Assembly (NCBI RefSeq): GCF_963665055.1
Contig: NZ_OY762015.1
Location: 2,626,501 to 2,690,500, forward strand
Reading direction: 5' to 3'
Source of the DNA: an uncultured Methanobacterium sp.
Lineage (GTDB): Archaea; Methanobacteriota; Methanobacteria; Methanobacteriales; Methanobacteriaceae
DNA: 64,000 nt
The position numbers were made by a program, and so were the translations under genes. The notes below the pieces were generated by a model. That model was not told the origin of the DNA. It saw only the letters and a program-made list of their open reading frames with translations, and ran no database searches. Below, one piece after another: positions 31,925 to 45,152 of this stretch (its first letter is position 1; each line of letters starts with the position of its first letter).

Positions 31925-31964
31925 ATCTGGAGCACGCCGGAATAATCTTTAATGTTCAAATAGG

Positions 31965-32279
31965 TTATCTTCGCTGCTGTAAAGTCACACTGAACCTTTT
32001 AATGGGAAACCCGTTATCTTCATCATCACTGAGCGGTGATATCCCCCTGAAATAGTACTCTACTGGTCCGGTACTATCAATATCCACAGGAACAGTTTCC
32101 ATATCATGTAGTGCATCGAAAAAATCATGAATTTCCATCAATTTATCTTCAGGACCCCTGAATTTAACAACCATGGCTCCTTCTCTTCTATTCTGGAGTG
32201 ATATGTACTTATCATCCACATCAATAGCAGTATCTTTCTTTTTACTCCCACTAACTCTGTAAAATAAAATATTGGCCAT
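31965..32279 (-). CDS. Conserved hypothetical protein
   Basis: A 104-residue protein with alternating strands and a short helix, for example AMVVKFRGPEDKLMEIHDFFDALH near residue 35 and FRGISPLSDDEDN near residue 78. There are no cysteines, no transmembrane segment and no signal peptide, so it is cytoplasmic. GGGGTTA lies just upstream of the ATG. I do not recognise the family. It is convergent with the archaeoflavoprotein gene across 40 bases. Confidence 0.7.
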   Translation of the reverse strand: MANILFYRVSGSKKKDTAIDVDDKYISLQNRREGAMVVKFRGPEDKLMEIHDFFDALHDMETVPVDIDSTGPVEYYFRGISPLSDDEDNGFPIKRFSVTLQQRR

Positions 32280-32614
32280 ATTTTAACCCCCTGAACTGTT
32301 TAACAAAGTATTCAACCTATTTTATATATTATAATATTGATTTCATGGGATATAAATTTAAGATAATATGACTGGATTTTAGGAATATTTCATGATTTCA
32401 AGATATCATTTTTTTAATTTGAGATAATCTTAAATTGCAATTTTGCGGTGTGGTTAATTCTTATTAAAGATCAGATTAAAGATGACTTCTAAAAATAAGA
32501 AAAATTTTAAAGAATTTGAGGTTTCTTTTTTAACATTGAAGGGTTTTTAAACTACGGATGAACAGGGAAAAATTAAATGAATTGAAACTTAAATAATGGC
32601 TGAATATTCTTTGA

Positions 32615-33103
32615 TTATAATTTGTAACCAATATCCCGGAGGAATTTCTTCCTTCCAGCCACATCTTCTTCAGTTTCAATGGCTTGTGGTTTAAAACCAT
32701 CAACAACTCCAATTATCCCTCTTCCTTGTTCGGTTTCCACAATCAGGACCTGGACCGGGTTGGCAGTGGCACAGAAAAGATTAACCACCTCTGGCACATC
32801 TTTTATTCTCTGGGTGAGATTTAGGGGAAATGCATTAGCCAGGAATATCAGGAAACTGTGACCACAGGACAGCTCCAGCATTTTTTCTCCGGCCAGTTTC
32901 TCCAGATCTGCATTGTTCCCGGCAGTTCTCACCAGACAATCCCCTGAAGCCTCTCCAAACGCAAGGCCAAACTCTGCCTGTGGCACGGTATTCACTATGG
33001 CCTCGTAAAGATCCTCCACTGTTTTGATGAAGTGGCTCTGACCTAAAATAAGATTACAATCTTCTGGTGCTTCCAGATTAACCATCTTAATATCCATTTC
33101 CAT
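32615..33103 (-). CDS. Adenosine-specific kinase (DUF355)
   Basis: A 162-residue protein matching the DUF355 family: NLILGQSHFIKTVEDLYEAI, FGLAFGEASGDCLVRTAGN, CGHSFLIFLANAFPLN and VLIVETEQGRGIIGVVDG. Hyperthermophile members were reported to phosphorylate adenosine to AMP using ATP or other phosphate donors, so a nucleoside-salvage function is likely. GGAGG lies about 8 bases before the ATG at 33103; a second ATG two codons later is an alternative. Isolated gene, no neighbours on the same strand. Confidence 0.85.
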   Translation of the reverse strand: MEMDIKMVNLEAPEDCNLILGQSHFIKTVEDLYEAIVNTVPQAEFGLAFGEASGDCLVRTAGNNADLEKLAGEKMLELSCGHSFLIFLANAFPLNLTQRIKDVPEVVNLFCATANPVQVLIVETEQGRGIIGVVDGFKPQAIETEEDVAGRKKFLRDIGYKL

Positions 33104-33130
33104 CTCTTTTCCTCCTTTATCTTCTATTAA

Positions 33131-33168
33131 TCCTGGAATATTTAGTAAGTCCTGGAATATTTAGTACG
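33131..33168. repeat. Two tandem 19-bp repeats
   Basis: The unit TCCTGGAATATTTAGTA plus two bases is present twice at 33131 and 33150, upstream of the adenosine-specific kinase gene. The first 17 bases are identical. Confidence 0.8.
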
Positions 33169-33517
33169 TGTTGTATGGAAAAATTTGGTGTTCTACTAAA
33201 ATAGTTTTGGAATTTATTGAATGTTAATTTAACTAACTTCATGGGATTATTTTCCATAATATTGAAAATTTTTCCATCAAATTGTTCATTCTCAAAATTT
33301 TTCCATACCTCAAATTTTTCTCAGTTACAAATGTATGGATGGGAGTGTCATGGTATTGGTAATTTATTTATAGTAGCAAAATTAAACTGTCATTAACAAT
33401 CATTATAAAATTAGTGTAAAGTTATAATATAAAGGTGAGCATAGATTAAAAGATATAAAAATTGAATTATTTAATCAAATTATCTTTGAATCCTCAATTA
33501 AAATAAAAATCTATTAG

Positions 33518-33547
33518 TTTTTATACCCCTGGTAAACTAGCCAAGGG
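33518..33547 (+). promoter_or_regulatory. TATA box followed by a palindromic operator
   Basis: TTTTTATA (33518-33525) is directly followed by CCCCTGG, 8 bases, CCAAGGG (33526-33547): 6 of 7 arm positions are symmetric. The palindrome fills the space between TATA and the expected transcription start (about 33548), the classic position for a repressor site. The gene it serves encodes an XRE-type DNA-binding protein, so autoregulation is the simplest guess. Confidence 0.6.
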
Positions 33548-33563
33548 CTTGATTAAAAGACTT

Positions 33564-33586
33564 AAACCACATTTAATGTGAGGTTT
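33564..33586 (+). promoter_or_regulatory. Stem-loop overlapping the ribosome site
   Basis: AAAC-CACAT (33564-33572) can pair with ATGTG (33576-33580) and GTTT (33583-33586), with AG bulged. The bulge and 3' arm contain most of the AGGT ribosome site before the ATG at 33592. It could mask translation, or be a second half of an operator. Confidence 0.4.
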
Positions 33587-33591
33587 TACTT

Positions 33592-34146
<555 letters not shown>

Positions 34147-34279
34147 ATTGGATAATAATATAAATTGGATAATAAAAATTCCTTATAAAAATTAATAAAA
34201 CAGAATATAATTTAAAATAAGCATTATAAATTTAAAAAAATTGATAAACAGCGATTTGTTAAAATAACCGGTGATAAAA

Positions 34280-35950
<1,671 letters not shown>

Positions 35951-36102
35951 TAAACCTGTTTATGTAGATTAATGGGAAATTAGGATGATAATAACCATCA
36001 AATGATATTATTATCTATTTAAATCCATTTTTCCCCCATTTTTTTAAGGTTTTACTACAGATTAAAATTTTTTTATTGAATGTTAATGGGATGATATGAA
36101 TC

Positions 36103-36393
36103 ATGAATAATCGCAAGAAAGAACCTTATCCAGTGTTCAATGAACTGGAATGTAAGGCATGTGAACGTTGTATATTGGCCTGCCGTGCAGGTGTCCTTAA
36201 AATGAGTGAAGACATCAATGAACGCGGTTACCATTATGCAGAATACACTGGAAAAGGATGCACCGGTTGCGGGGACTGTTACTACACCTGCCCAGAACCA
36301 CTGGCTGTGGAAGTGCACATACCCCGAAGATCCCGAAGTAAAGATCAAAAGAAGATTAACAATGAACAAGGGGTTAAGGAGGAAGATAAATGA
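36103..36393 (+). CDS. vorC: 2-oxoisovalerate:ferredoxin oxidoreductase, ferredoxin subunit (VorC-type)
   Basis: A 96-residue 2[4Fe-4S] ferredoxin subunit with CKACERCILACRAG and CTGCGDCYYTCPEP, followed by a basic C-terminus (VHIPRRSRSKDQKK). In Methanothermobacter, VOR consists of VorA, VorB and this small iron-sulfur chain. It transfers electrons between the thiamine-bound intermediate and external ferredoxin. Its end overlaps the start of the next gene by 4 bases (ATGA), which supports a single transcript. The gene begins 150 bases after the acyl-CoA synthetase. Confidence 0.88.
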   Translation: MNNRKKEPYPVFNELECKACERCILACRAGVLKMSEDINERGYHYAEYTGKGCTGCGDCYYTCPEPLAVEVHIPRRSRSKDQKKINNEQGVKEEDK

Positions 36394-37445
36394 CCATACA
36401 GCTAATAAAAGGCAACACTGCAGTTATAGTCGGTGCAATGTATGCAGGTTGTGACTGCTTCTTCGGATACCCTATAACCCCCGCTTCTGAAGTTTTACAC
36501 GAAGCTTCACTCTACTTCCCAAAGGTAGGCCGTAAATTCGTACAGGCGGAATCAGAGGAAGCCTCCATAAACATGGTTTACGGAGCAGCTGCCGCAGGCC
36601 ATAGGGTTATAACTGCATCCTCAGGACCTGGAATAAGTCTTATGCAGGAGGGTGTATCCTTCCTGGCAGGAGCAGAACTTCCCTGCGTCCTGGTAGATAT
36701 CATGCGTGCCGGACCCGGTCTGGGGAACATTGGACCAGAGCAAGCAGACTACACACAACTGGTTAAAGGAGGAGGCCACGGAAACTATCACAACATCGTC
36801 CTGGCACCAAACTCTGTCCAGGAAATGTGCGACTTCACCATGAAAGCCTTCCAGCTGGCAGAAAAGTACCGTAACCCAGCAGTAGTCCTGGCAGACGGAG
36901 TGCTGGGCCAGATGGTGGAAAGACTCCACTTCCCATCAGAAGCTCTAACCCCAACCTATGACGAGTCATGGGCGGTTAGGGGCAACCGCGAAACAAGAGG
37001 CAACCTGGTAACCAGCATATTCCTGGACTTCGACCAGCTTGAAGACTTCAACTACCGCTTACAGGATAAATACCAGACCATCCGCGAAAACGAGGTGGAC
37101 TACGAGGAATACCTGACCGATGATGCAGATATCATTCTGGTAGCCTATGGTATAAGCAGCCGAGTGGCCCGTTCAGCAGTGGACATGGTTCGAGCAGAAG
37201 GTATAAAAGCAGGACTCTTCCGTCCAAAAACACTGTTCCCATTCCCCGAAGAACGATTAAGAGAACTAGCCCGGAAAGACTGTCAGTTTTTATCAGTTGA
37301 AATGAGTAACGGTCAAATGAGAGAAGATGTAATCCTGGCAATCGGCTGCCAGCGCCCAGTGGAACTGGTGAACCGTATGGGTGGAAACCTCATAGACCAG
37401 AAAAGCATCATAGACAAGATCCATGAAATGGAAAGTGGTAACTGA
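36390..37445 (+). CDS. vorB: 2-oxoisovalerate:ferredoxin oxidoreductase, alpha subunit (VorB)
   Basis: A 351-residue alpha-type subunit of the pyruvate/2-oxoacid:ferredoxin oxidoreductase family. It opens LIKGNTAVIVGAMYAGCDCFFGYPITPASEV, with the substrate- and CoA-contacting YPITPASE motif, then EASINMVYGAAAAGHRVITASSGPGISLMQEG, typical of domain I, and ends with domain II (VAYGISSRVARSAVDM). The length matches VorB of Methanothermobacter. GGAGG lies 8 bases upstream of the ATG. It forms the thiamine-enzyme active site with VorA. Confidence 0.9.
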   Translation: MTIQLIKGNTAVIVGAMYAGCDCFFGYPITPASEVLHEASLYFPKVGRKFVQAESEEASINMVYGAAAAGHRVITASSGPGISLMQEGVSFLAGAELPCVLVDIMRAGPGLGNIGPEQADYTQLVKGGGHGNYHNIVLAPNSVQEMCDFTMKAFQLAEKYRNPAVVLADGVLGQMVERLHFPSEALTPTYDESWAVRGNRETRGNLVTSIFLDFDQLEDFNYRLQDKYQTIRENEVDYEEYLTDDADIILVAYGISSRVARSAVDMVRAEGIKAGLFRPKTLFPFPEERLRELARKDCQFLSVEMSNGQMREDVILAIGCQRPVELVNRMGGNLIDQKSIIDKIHEMESGN

Positions 37446-38917
37446 TGACGCTTGATAACACCATGGATAAAGGTAACCAAGTAAAGATGGATGAAAAAGT
37501 CCTCAAAAAACCAGAATCCATGCTGGATGAGTTTCCCCGTAAAGGTGGAAGCGCACCAACCGCCACTCACTACTGTCCAGGATGTGGCCATGGAATACTC
37601 CACAAACTCATAGGAGAAGCTATGGATGAACTGGGAATACAGGACCGCACAGTTATGACCAGTCCAGTGGGATGTGCAGTTTTTGCTTACTACTACTTTG
37701 ACTGTGGACACGTACAGGTTGCACACGGACGTGCACCAGCAGTGGGAACCGGAATATCCCGTGCAGAAGAAAATGCAGTGGTAATGTTATACCAGGGAGA
37801 TGGAGACCTGGCATCAATAGGGTTGAATGAAACCATCCAGGCCGCTAACCGGGGAGAAAAAATGGCAGTGTTCTTTGTAAACAACACTGTCTACGGAATG
37901 ACCGGTGGACAGATGGCACCCACCACCCTGGTTGGGGAAGTCACTGTAACCTGCCCTGCAGGCCGGGACCCACGTTACATGGGTTACCCCATGCACATGG
38001 CAGAATTACTGGACAACCTGGAAGCACCGGTCTTCATTGAACGCGTATCTGTAGCAGACCCTAAAAACATTCGAAGAGCTAAAAGGGCAGTGAAAAAAGC
38101 CCTTGAAGTTCAAAGGGATAGTAAAGGCTATGCATTTGTGGAAGTACTTTCACCCTGCCCTACCAACCTCAGAATGGATGCCAAGGCAACCGAAGACTTC
38201 GTTAACAATGAGATGACCAAGGAATTCCCCCTGAAAAACTTCCGGGACAAAAGAAGCGAAACAGAAACCCTCTGCAGGGCAAGTAGTGACTTTTCACAGG
38301 AATCCCTGGAAGACATCTTCGAAGTTCAAGATGACACTTCATGGGAGGCCCGGGATGACCCATCCTTCCCAAGAAAGGTGGTTCGAATTGCAGGATTCGG
38401 AGGTCAGGGAGTTTTAAGTATGGGACTCACCTTAGCTCAGGCAGCCTGTAATGACCAGCGACACGTGTCATGGTATCCTTCATACGGACCGGAACAGCGA
38501 GGAGGAACATCCGACTGTACAGTGGTAATATCTGGTGAGCCCATAGGTTCCCCTGTACTTCAAACATCTGATGGTCTGGTGGCAATGAACAAGCCCTCCA
38601 TGGAAAAATTCGCATCCCGTGTTAGGGAAGGTGGAATTATCATCTACGAAAGCAGTATTGGTGAGTTTGAAACTCCAGAAGGACTCAGGACACTGTCCAT
38701 ACCGGCCCGTAAGATAGCCAAGGAGCATGGTGTAAAAAGAGCAGCTAACACCGCAATGCTGGGTGTTATAATGGAATTAGGCTTAACTGGCCTTCCTAAA
38801 CATGTTTTCACCGAAGCAGTGGAACACACCTTCCGCAGAAAACCCAAACTGGTACCAGCCAACCTGGAAATACTGGAAGCTGGTGCCGAGTGGGCCCGGG
38901 AAAACCTTAAAAAATGA
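37445..38917 (+). CDS. vorA: 2-oxoisovalerate:ferredoxin oxidoreductase, fused beta-gamma subunit (VorA)
   Basis: A 490-residue fusion. Residues 30-255 are the thiamine-diphosphate-binding beta domain (HYCPGCGHGILHKL; YQGDGDLASIGLNE...; NNTVYGMTGGQMAPTT), and residues 305-490 are the gamma domain (VRIAGFGGQGVLSMGLTL; SYGPEQRGGTSDCTV). This beta-gamma fusion and length match VorA. The complex oxidises branched-chain 2-oxoacids to acyl-CoA and CO2, or runs in reverse to fix CO2 onto branched acyl-CoA. The ATG overlaps the previous stop codon by one base. The gene is the last of the unit. Confidence 0.92.
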   Translation: MTLDNTMDKGNQVKMDEKVLKKPESMLDEFPRKGGSAPTATHYCPGCGHGILHKLIGEAMDELGIQDRTVMTSPVGCAVFAYYYFDCGHVQVAHGRAPAVGTGISRAEENAVVMLYQGDGDLASIGLNETIQAANRGEKMAVFFVNNTVYGMTGGQMAPTTLVGEVTVTCPAGRDPRYMGYPMHMAELLDNLEAPVFIERVSVADPKNIRRAKRAVKKALEVQRDSKGYAFVEVLSPCPTNLRMDAKATEDFVNNEMTKEFPLKNFRDKRSETETLCRASSDFSQESLEDIFEVQDDTSWEARDDPSFPRKVVRIAGFGGQGVLSMGLTLAQAACNDQRHVSWYPSYGPEQRGGTSDCTVVISGEPIGSPVLQTSDGLVAMNKPSMEKFASRVREGGIIIYESSIGEFETPEGLRTLSIPARKIAKEHGVKRAANTAMLGVIMELGLTGLPKHVFTEAVEHTFRRKPKLVPANLEILEAGAEWARENLKK

Positions 38918-39447
38918 GAAACATCATGGAAATGATTCCACATGAAACCGAGAATTACTTTCAGTGGAAACATTAAAAAGAATGAAAACATCATGGTGGG
39001 GCAAACAGGAATATTTAACCGATATAAATCGGTATAATCCTGTTTAACCTTCCATTAGTCTCTTTTTGATTTACTTTTGTTAATTACATTTCAAAGTTGA
39101 ATTTCATTTTTTCAATTTAACTTTTTATTTTACCTCTCATATCACTCTTTTAAACATTAATTTTCCTTTAAAAATTATTTTTCTTAAGAATTTTAAACTT
39201 ATTTATGTATATTTTTTGGAATTAATTATAATTAGTTTATAATTAGCTATTCAGAACATTTTCAGCATACTAATGCTTTTTTTAAATCCCAATACCCCTC
39301 TAATGTATTTACTTTTTTCCCACTTCATAGCCCAGGATAACTTAAATTTTAAGTAAATTGCAGTTCATAATGTTAACTATGAAACGTAAGATGTAAATTT
39401 TAAATGGGATTAAATTTTAGGAGATATATGTTTCAAGGGGTGAAATA
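38918..39447. other. Spacer between the vor and kor-type genes
   Basis: About 530 bases. A large imperfect palindrome lies at 39003-39045, followed by T-rich sequence that fits termination of the vor transcript. The stretch 39080-39300 is extremely A/T-rich. GGGGTG precedes the next gene. No gene visible. Confidence 0.5.
39003..39045 (+). terminator. 43-base imperfect palindrome after vorA
   Basis: Outer arms AAACAGGA and TCCTGTTT pair perfectly, and the inner arms CCGAT and ATCGG pair across a four-base loop; the 6-7 bases between them mostly form A-U mismatches and pairs. The following T-rich stretch (CTCTTTTTGATTTACTTTT at about 39060) makes a terminator the first guess, but the inner CCGAT-ATAA-ATCGG could equally be a protein-binding site. 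Confidence 0.45.
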
Positions 39448-41378
<1,931 letters not shown>

Positions 41379-41379
<1 letters not shown>

Positions 41380-42239
41380 TGAAACCAAAGGATTTTGACA
41401 TGCCTGATGCCGATGTGGCATGGTGCCCTGGATGTGGGAACCTATCCATCCTGCGCAACCTCAAAGCAGCACTAGCGCAACTGGAAATACAACCAGAAAA
41501 TCTGGTTTTTGTATCTGGTATTGGTCAGGCTGGTAAACTCCCTCATTACATTAAGGGAAATGTTTTCAATGGATTACATGGCAGGTCATTATCTCCCGCA
41601 ACGGGTATAAAAGCAGCTAATCCCAATTTAACAGTTATTGATGTCAGTGGTGACGGTTGTATGTATGGGGAGGGGGGAAACCACTTCATGCACACCATAC
41701 GCCGTAACCCGGACATCACCAACCTGGTGCACAACAACATGGTCTACGGCCTAACCAAGGGGCAGGCATCACCCACCAGTCAGAGGGACTTCAACACCCT
41801 ACTACAAGTTGATGGTGTTTTCTTAGAACCTTTTAACCCACTGGCCGTGGCCATAGCACTGGATGCATCATTCGTAGCCAGAACATTCAGTGGAAACCGC
41901 AAACAGTCCATTGAAATCTTTAAAGCTGCCATAAAACACAAAGGATATGCCCTGGTGGACATATTCCAGCCCTGTGTATCCTTCAACAAGGTGAACACCA
42001 GGGACTGGTTCAGGGAACACACCTACGACCTGGAGGATGACCATGACCCACTGGACCGAAATGAAGCCTTCCGCAGAGCCACAGAAACAGGAGAATATCC
42101 ACTGGGCATCTTTTACCAGAATCCTGATAAAAGAACATTTGAAGAAAACCTGAGTGTGTACCATGATAAAAAATCACCATTATTCCAGCGAAAACTCGAT
42201 ATGAATAAAATCAGGTCACTACTGGACACAAAAAGATGA
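41379..42239 (+). CDS. 2-oxoacid:ferredoxin oxidoreductase, beta subunit (KorB-like)
   Basis: A 286-residue thiamine-diphosphate-binding subunit: VAWCPGCGNLSILRNL, GIGQAGKLPHYIKGN, LHGRSLSPATGIKAANP, VIDVSGDGCMYGEGGNHF and NNMVYGLTKGQASPTS carry the cluster cysteines, the thiamine GDG...N motif and the family's substrate loop. It shares its first base with the last base of the upstream stop codon, so the pair is translationally coupled. No separate ferredoxin subunit gene is adjacent, as in other two-subunit enzymes of this type. The 2-oxoacid used is unknown; 2-oxoglutarate is the family default. Confidence 0.9.
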
Positions 42240-42345
42240 AGGATTAAATAGATGTTTCAATTAGTTTATGAAAACCGGTGCTTCATGGTAAATCAGTAGA
42301 TAAATCAGTTTAGGGGTAAACAGTGAATTTAAAAAGAGGTGCAAA

Positions 42346-43125
42346 ATGAGGAAAATCAGAATATTATCATGGAACGTCAATGGAATCAGGGCGGTGCACA
42401 GAAAAGGATTCAAAGACTGGTTAATGGGAGATAAACCAGATATATTATGCATCCAGGAAACTAAAGCCCATCGAAAACAGTTCCCTAAGGATATTCAGAA
42501 CCTAGATGATTATAATTTGTATCTCTCTGAGGCAGAGCGCAAAGGATACAGTGGTGTGGCTACCTACACGCGTCTAAAACCTGAAAAAGTGGAAAATGGC
42601 TTTGGAATTCCCAAATTCGATAGTGAAGGTCGTACCTTAATAACTGATTACGGTGATTTTGTGCTGTTTAACATTTACTTTCCCAATGGGAAAATGTCTC
42701 CAGAGCGTCTCCAGTACAAAATGGATTTCTATGACTCCTTCCTGGACTACGCTGATGCACTGAAGGAAGAGGGAAGAAACATCGTGGTCTGTGGGGATGT
42801 TAACACTGCCCACAACGAAATAGACCTGGCACGCCCCAAGGAAAACGAAAAAATATCCGGATTCCTACCAGAAGAAAGGGAATGGCTGGATCGGTTCCTC
42901 AGTCATGGTTATGTGGACACCTTCCGTGAACTCAACCCTGAACCAGAAAATTACACCTGGTGGAGTTACAGAACACGTGCCAGGGAACGGAACGTTGGTT
43001 GGAGACTGGATTACTTCTTCGTGAACCAGGAATTCATGGAGAATATAGAATCTGCCTACATACTTTCTGATGTTATGGGCTCGGACCACTGTCCAGTGGG
43101 GATAGACATAAAACTGGAAGACTAA
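42346..43125 (+). CDS. ExoIII-type AP endonuclease / DNA uridine endonuclease
   Basis: A 259-residue exonuclease III-family enzyme: ILSWNVNGIRAVHRKGF, CIQETKAH, GYSGVATYTR, CGDVNTAHNEIDLARPKEN, ARERNVGWRLDYFFV and the catalytic SDHCPVGI near the end. These include the metal-binding Glu and the Asp-His pair. It cuts DNA at abasic sites and removes 3' blocks. In Methanothermobacter the homologue Mth212 also nicks DNA directly at uridine, replacing uracil glycosylase; the length and sequence style agree, so that ability is plausible here too. GAGGTG precedes the ATG. Confidence 0.9.
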   Translation: MRKIRILSWNVNGIRAVHRKGFKDWLMGDKPDILCIQETKAHRKQFPKDIQNLDDYNLYLSEAERKGYSGVATYTRLKPEKVENGFGIPKFDSEGRTLITDYGDFVLFNIYFPNGKMSPERLQYKMDFYDSFLDYADALKEEGRNIVVCGDVNTAHNEIDLARPKENEKISGFLPEEREWLDRFLSHGYVDTFRELNPEPENYTWWSYRTRARERNVGWRLDYFFVNQEFMENIESAYILSDVMGSDHCPVGIDIKLED

Positions 43126-43201
43126 CTGGACAATTTTTGAATGGAAACTGATTGTATTAATAAAAATAATGCTGGAAGAAATAATAGCTGGAAGGATAAA
43201 A

Positions 43202-43498
43202 ATGGATAAATTCGAAGAAAAAATGGACAAATTATCTTCAGAAGGCCTATCTGATTCAGAAATTGGGGAAAAACTGTTAGATGAGATGGGAGACCTCTGC
43301 ATATGTCCAGACTGCCCCATGTACAACCAGTGCACCCAGGAAAAATACGAAGGACTTTACTGTATACTGGGCAAATCTGAATGTAACCTGGAAGAAGATG
43401 ACTGTATATGCCCGGAATGTGAAGTAGCAGAGAATATGGAACTTAAAAATGATCTTTTCTGTCTTAATGGTTCAGAAAAAGAATTGAGAAAGAATTAA
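43202..43498 (+). CDS. DUF2769-type cysteine-rich protein, second copy
   Basis: A 98-residue paralogue of the protein at 11366: the pattern LCICPDCPMYNQC, YCILGKSECN, DDCICPECEV and LFCLNGSEKELR matches that copy cysteine for cysteine, and the N-terminal helix is acidic/basic as before. Metal or cluster binding is probable. The ATG at 43202 is preceded by GGAAGGAT; the frame from 43169 is less likely. It follows the ExoIII-type gene by 76 bases in the same direction. Function unknown. Confidence 0.8.
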   Translation: MDKFEEKMDKLSSEGLSDSEIGEKLLDEMGDLCICPDCPMYNQCTQEKYEGLYCILGKSECNLEEDDCICPECEVAENMELKNDLFCLNGSEKELRKN

Positions 43499-43805
43499 AT
43501 CGGACATTCTCTCCTATATTTCCTATTTTACTTAATCAACCCATTAAAATTCTTTATTTTATTTTATTTTCTAATTTTAACTGGAGTTTATAGATTTTTA
43601 TCTTAGAAATTACCAACCCATAATCATTAATGATTATATTAAATTTGAGATTATGTGAGAGATGAATGTAATATTTGAATTAATAAGAATGAATAAAATG
43701 GTTGAATTAATAAAAAGATTATAGAAATATTGTAAATAAAGAATAGGAAAGGAAAATGATAAATCTATCAAAATTCACTTTATCCAAGAAAATTAGAGGG
43801 ATGCT
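43499..43805. other. AT-rich spacer before gatD
   Basis: About 307 bases, strongly A/T-rich, with T-rich sequence after the DUF2769 gene (43510-43570) that fits termination, and AAAGATTATAGAAATATTG near 43715 as a possible promoter element. Nothing else stands out. Confidence 0.45.
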
Positions 43806-45131
43806 ATGAGTTATCGTGGAAAAGCCAAAGAATTTCTAAAATCACAGAATATTTCCATTGGAGATATTATCTCCATAAAAAAGGAGGACACTGAATACAG
43901 GGGCATGCTCCTGGACCGGGCCGAAGATGCTGATGAATTACACATCGTACTGAAGATGGACAGTGGTTACAATGTGGGTATTGCCCTGGCTGGATCGGAA
44001 GTCAAACTCCTTGAAAAGGGTGATAAACCCGAAATAAACCTCCCACCACTGGATATACAGCGGGACCCTGAAAAGATGGATGTATCAATTATATCCACCG
44101 GAGGAACAGTGGCATCCATCATTGACTATAAAACAGGGGCAGTTCACCCTGCATTCACCGCAGATGATCTTTTAAGGGCCACTCCTGAGCTATTGGATGA
44201 GGCCAACATCAGTGGGAAGGCCATAATGAACATCCTAAGCGAAAATATGAAACCGGAATTCTGGGTTCAATCTGCTCGGGCAGTGGCTGATGAAATAACT
44301 GAAGAAGCAGATGGTGTGATAGTGGCCCATGGAACAGACACCATGCACTACACCGCATCTGCTCTAAGCTTCATCCTGGAGACACCAGTTCCCATCATCA
44401 TCACCGGTGCCCAGAGAAGCTCAGATAGGCCGTCTTCAGATGCATACATAAACCTGATGAGTTCGGTGGCCATGGCCAAATCAGACATAGCAGAGGTCAC
44501 AGTATGCATGCATGCCACAGAAAATGATAACCAGGCATACATCCACCGCGGAACCCGAGTGCGTAAAATGCACACCAGCCGCAGGGACACCTTCAACAGT
44601 ATCAACAGCCCCCCACTGGCCAGGGTAAAAGATGGCAGGGTTAAAATCATTGATAAAACATTCACCCCTCATAAAAGGGGAGAGTGCCAGCTGGAAGTCA
44701 ATGATTCCCTGGATGAAAAGGTGGGCTTTATAAAAAGTTACCCCGGAATAGCCGCTGAACTCCTGGATTACCATATTGATAAGGGATACAGGGGTATTTT
44801 AATGGAAGGAACCGGTCTGGGGCACTGCCCGGATCACCTGATCCCCTCATTAGAGCGGGCAGCAGATGAAGAAATCCCGGTTGTCATGACCTCCCAGTGT
44901 CTTTACGGCCGCACCAACCTCAACGTGTACAGTACTGGTCGTAAAATCCTATCTTCTGGTGTTATCTCAGTGGATGACATGCTGCCAGAGACTGCCTATG
45001 TGAAACTGGTATGGGCATTGGGGCAGACTAACCAACTGGAAGAAGTTAAAACGATAATGCAAACTAACCTGAAGGGAGAAATGGATGAGAAATCATCTTC
45101 CAAATACTTCCTACGGGATTACGGGGAATAA
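43806..45131 (+). CDS. gatD: Glutamyl-tRNA(Gln) amidotransferase subunit D
   Basis: A 441-residue GatD. After an N-terminal 85-residue domain, the asparaginase-like part starts at ISTGGTVASIIDY (catalytic Thr), continues with VAHGTDTMHYTASALSF (second Thr and Asp) and IITGAQRSSDRPSSDAYINL, and ends with GTGLGHCPDHL. GatD releases ammonia from glutamine and passes it to GatE. The presence of GatDE means Gln-tRNA is made from Glu-tRNA(Gln) in this organism, as in archaea generally. The next gene is gatE, 21 bases downstream. Confidence 0.96.
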   Translation: MSYRGKAKEFLKSQNISIGDIISIKKEDTEYRGMLLDRAEDADELHIVLKMDSGYNVGIALAGSEVKLLEKGDKPEINLPPLDIQRDPEKMDVSIISTGGTVASIIDYKTGAVHPAFTADDLLRATPELLDEANISGKAIMNILSENMKPEFWVQSARAVADEITEEADGVIVAHGTDTMHYTASALSFILETPVPIIITGAQRSSDRPSSDAYINLMSSVAMAKSDIAEVTVCMHATENDNQAYIHRGTRVRKMHTSRRDTFNSINSPPLARVKDGRVKIIDKTFTPHKRGECQLEVNDSLDEKVGFIKSYPGIAAELLDYHIDKGYRGILMEGTGLGHCPDHLIPSLERAADEEIPVVMTSQCLYGRTNLNVYSTGRKILSSGVISVDDMLPETAYVKLVWALGQTNQLEEVKTIMQTNLKGEMDEKSSSKYFLRDYGE

Positions 45132-45152
45132 GATGGAGTCATGGTGATTGAT

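Larger units (their letters stand above)
33104..33591. other. Spacer with direct repeat and XRE-cupin promoter
   Basis: About 490 bases. A 19-bp unit (TCCTGGAATATTTAGTA plus 2) is repeated at 33131 and 33150. Between 33250 and 33310 three TTTTTCCAT-like pieces occur. The right end carries the TATA, palindrome and ribosome-site hairpin of the XRE-cupin gene. No gene visible. Confidence 0.5.
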
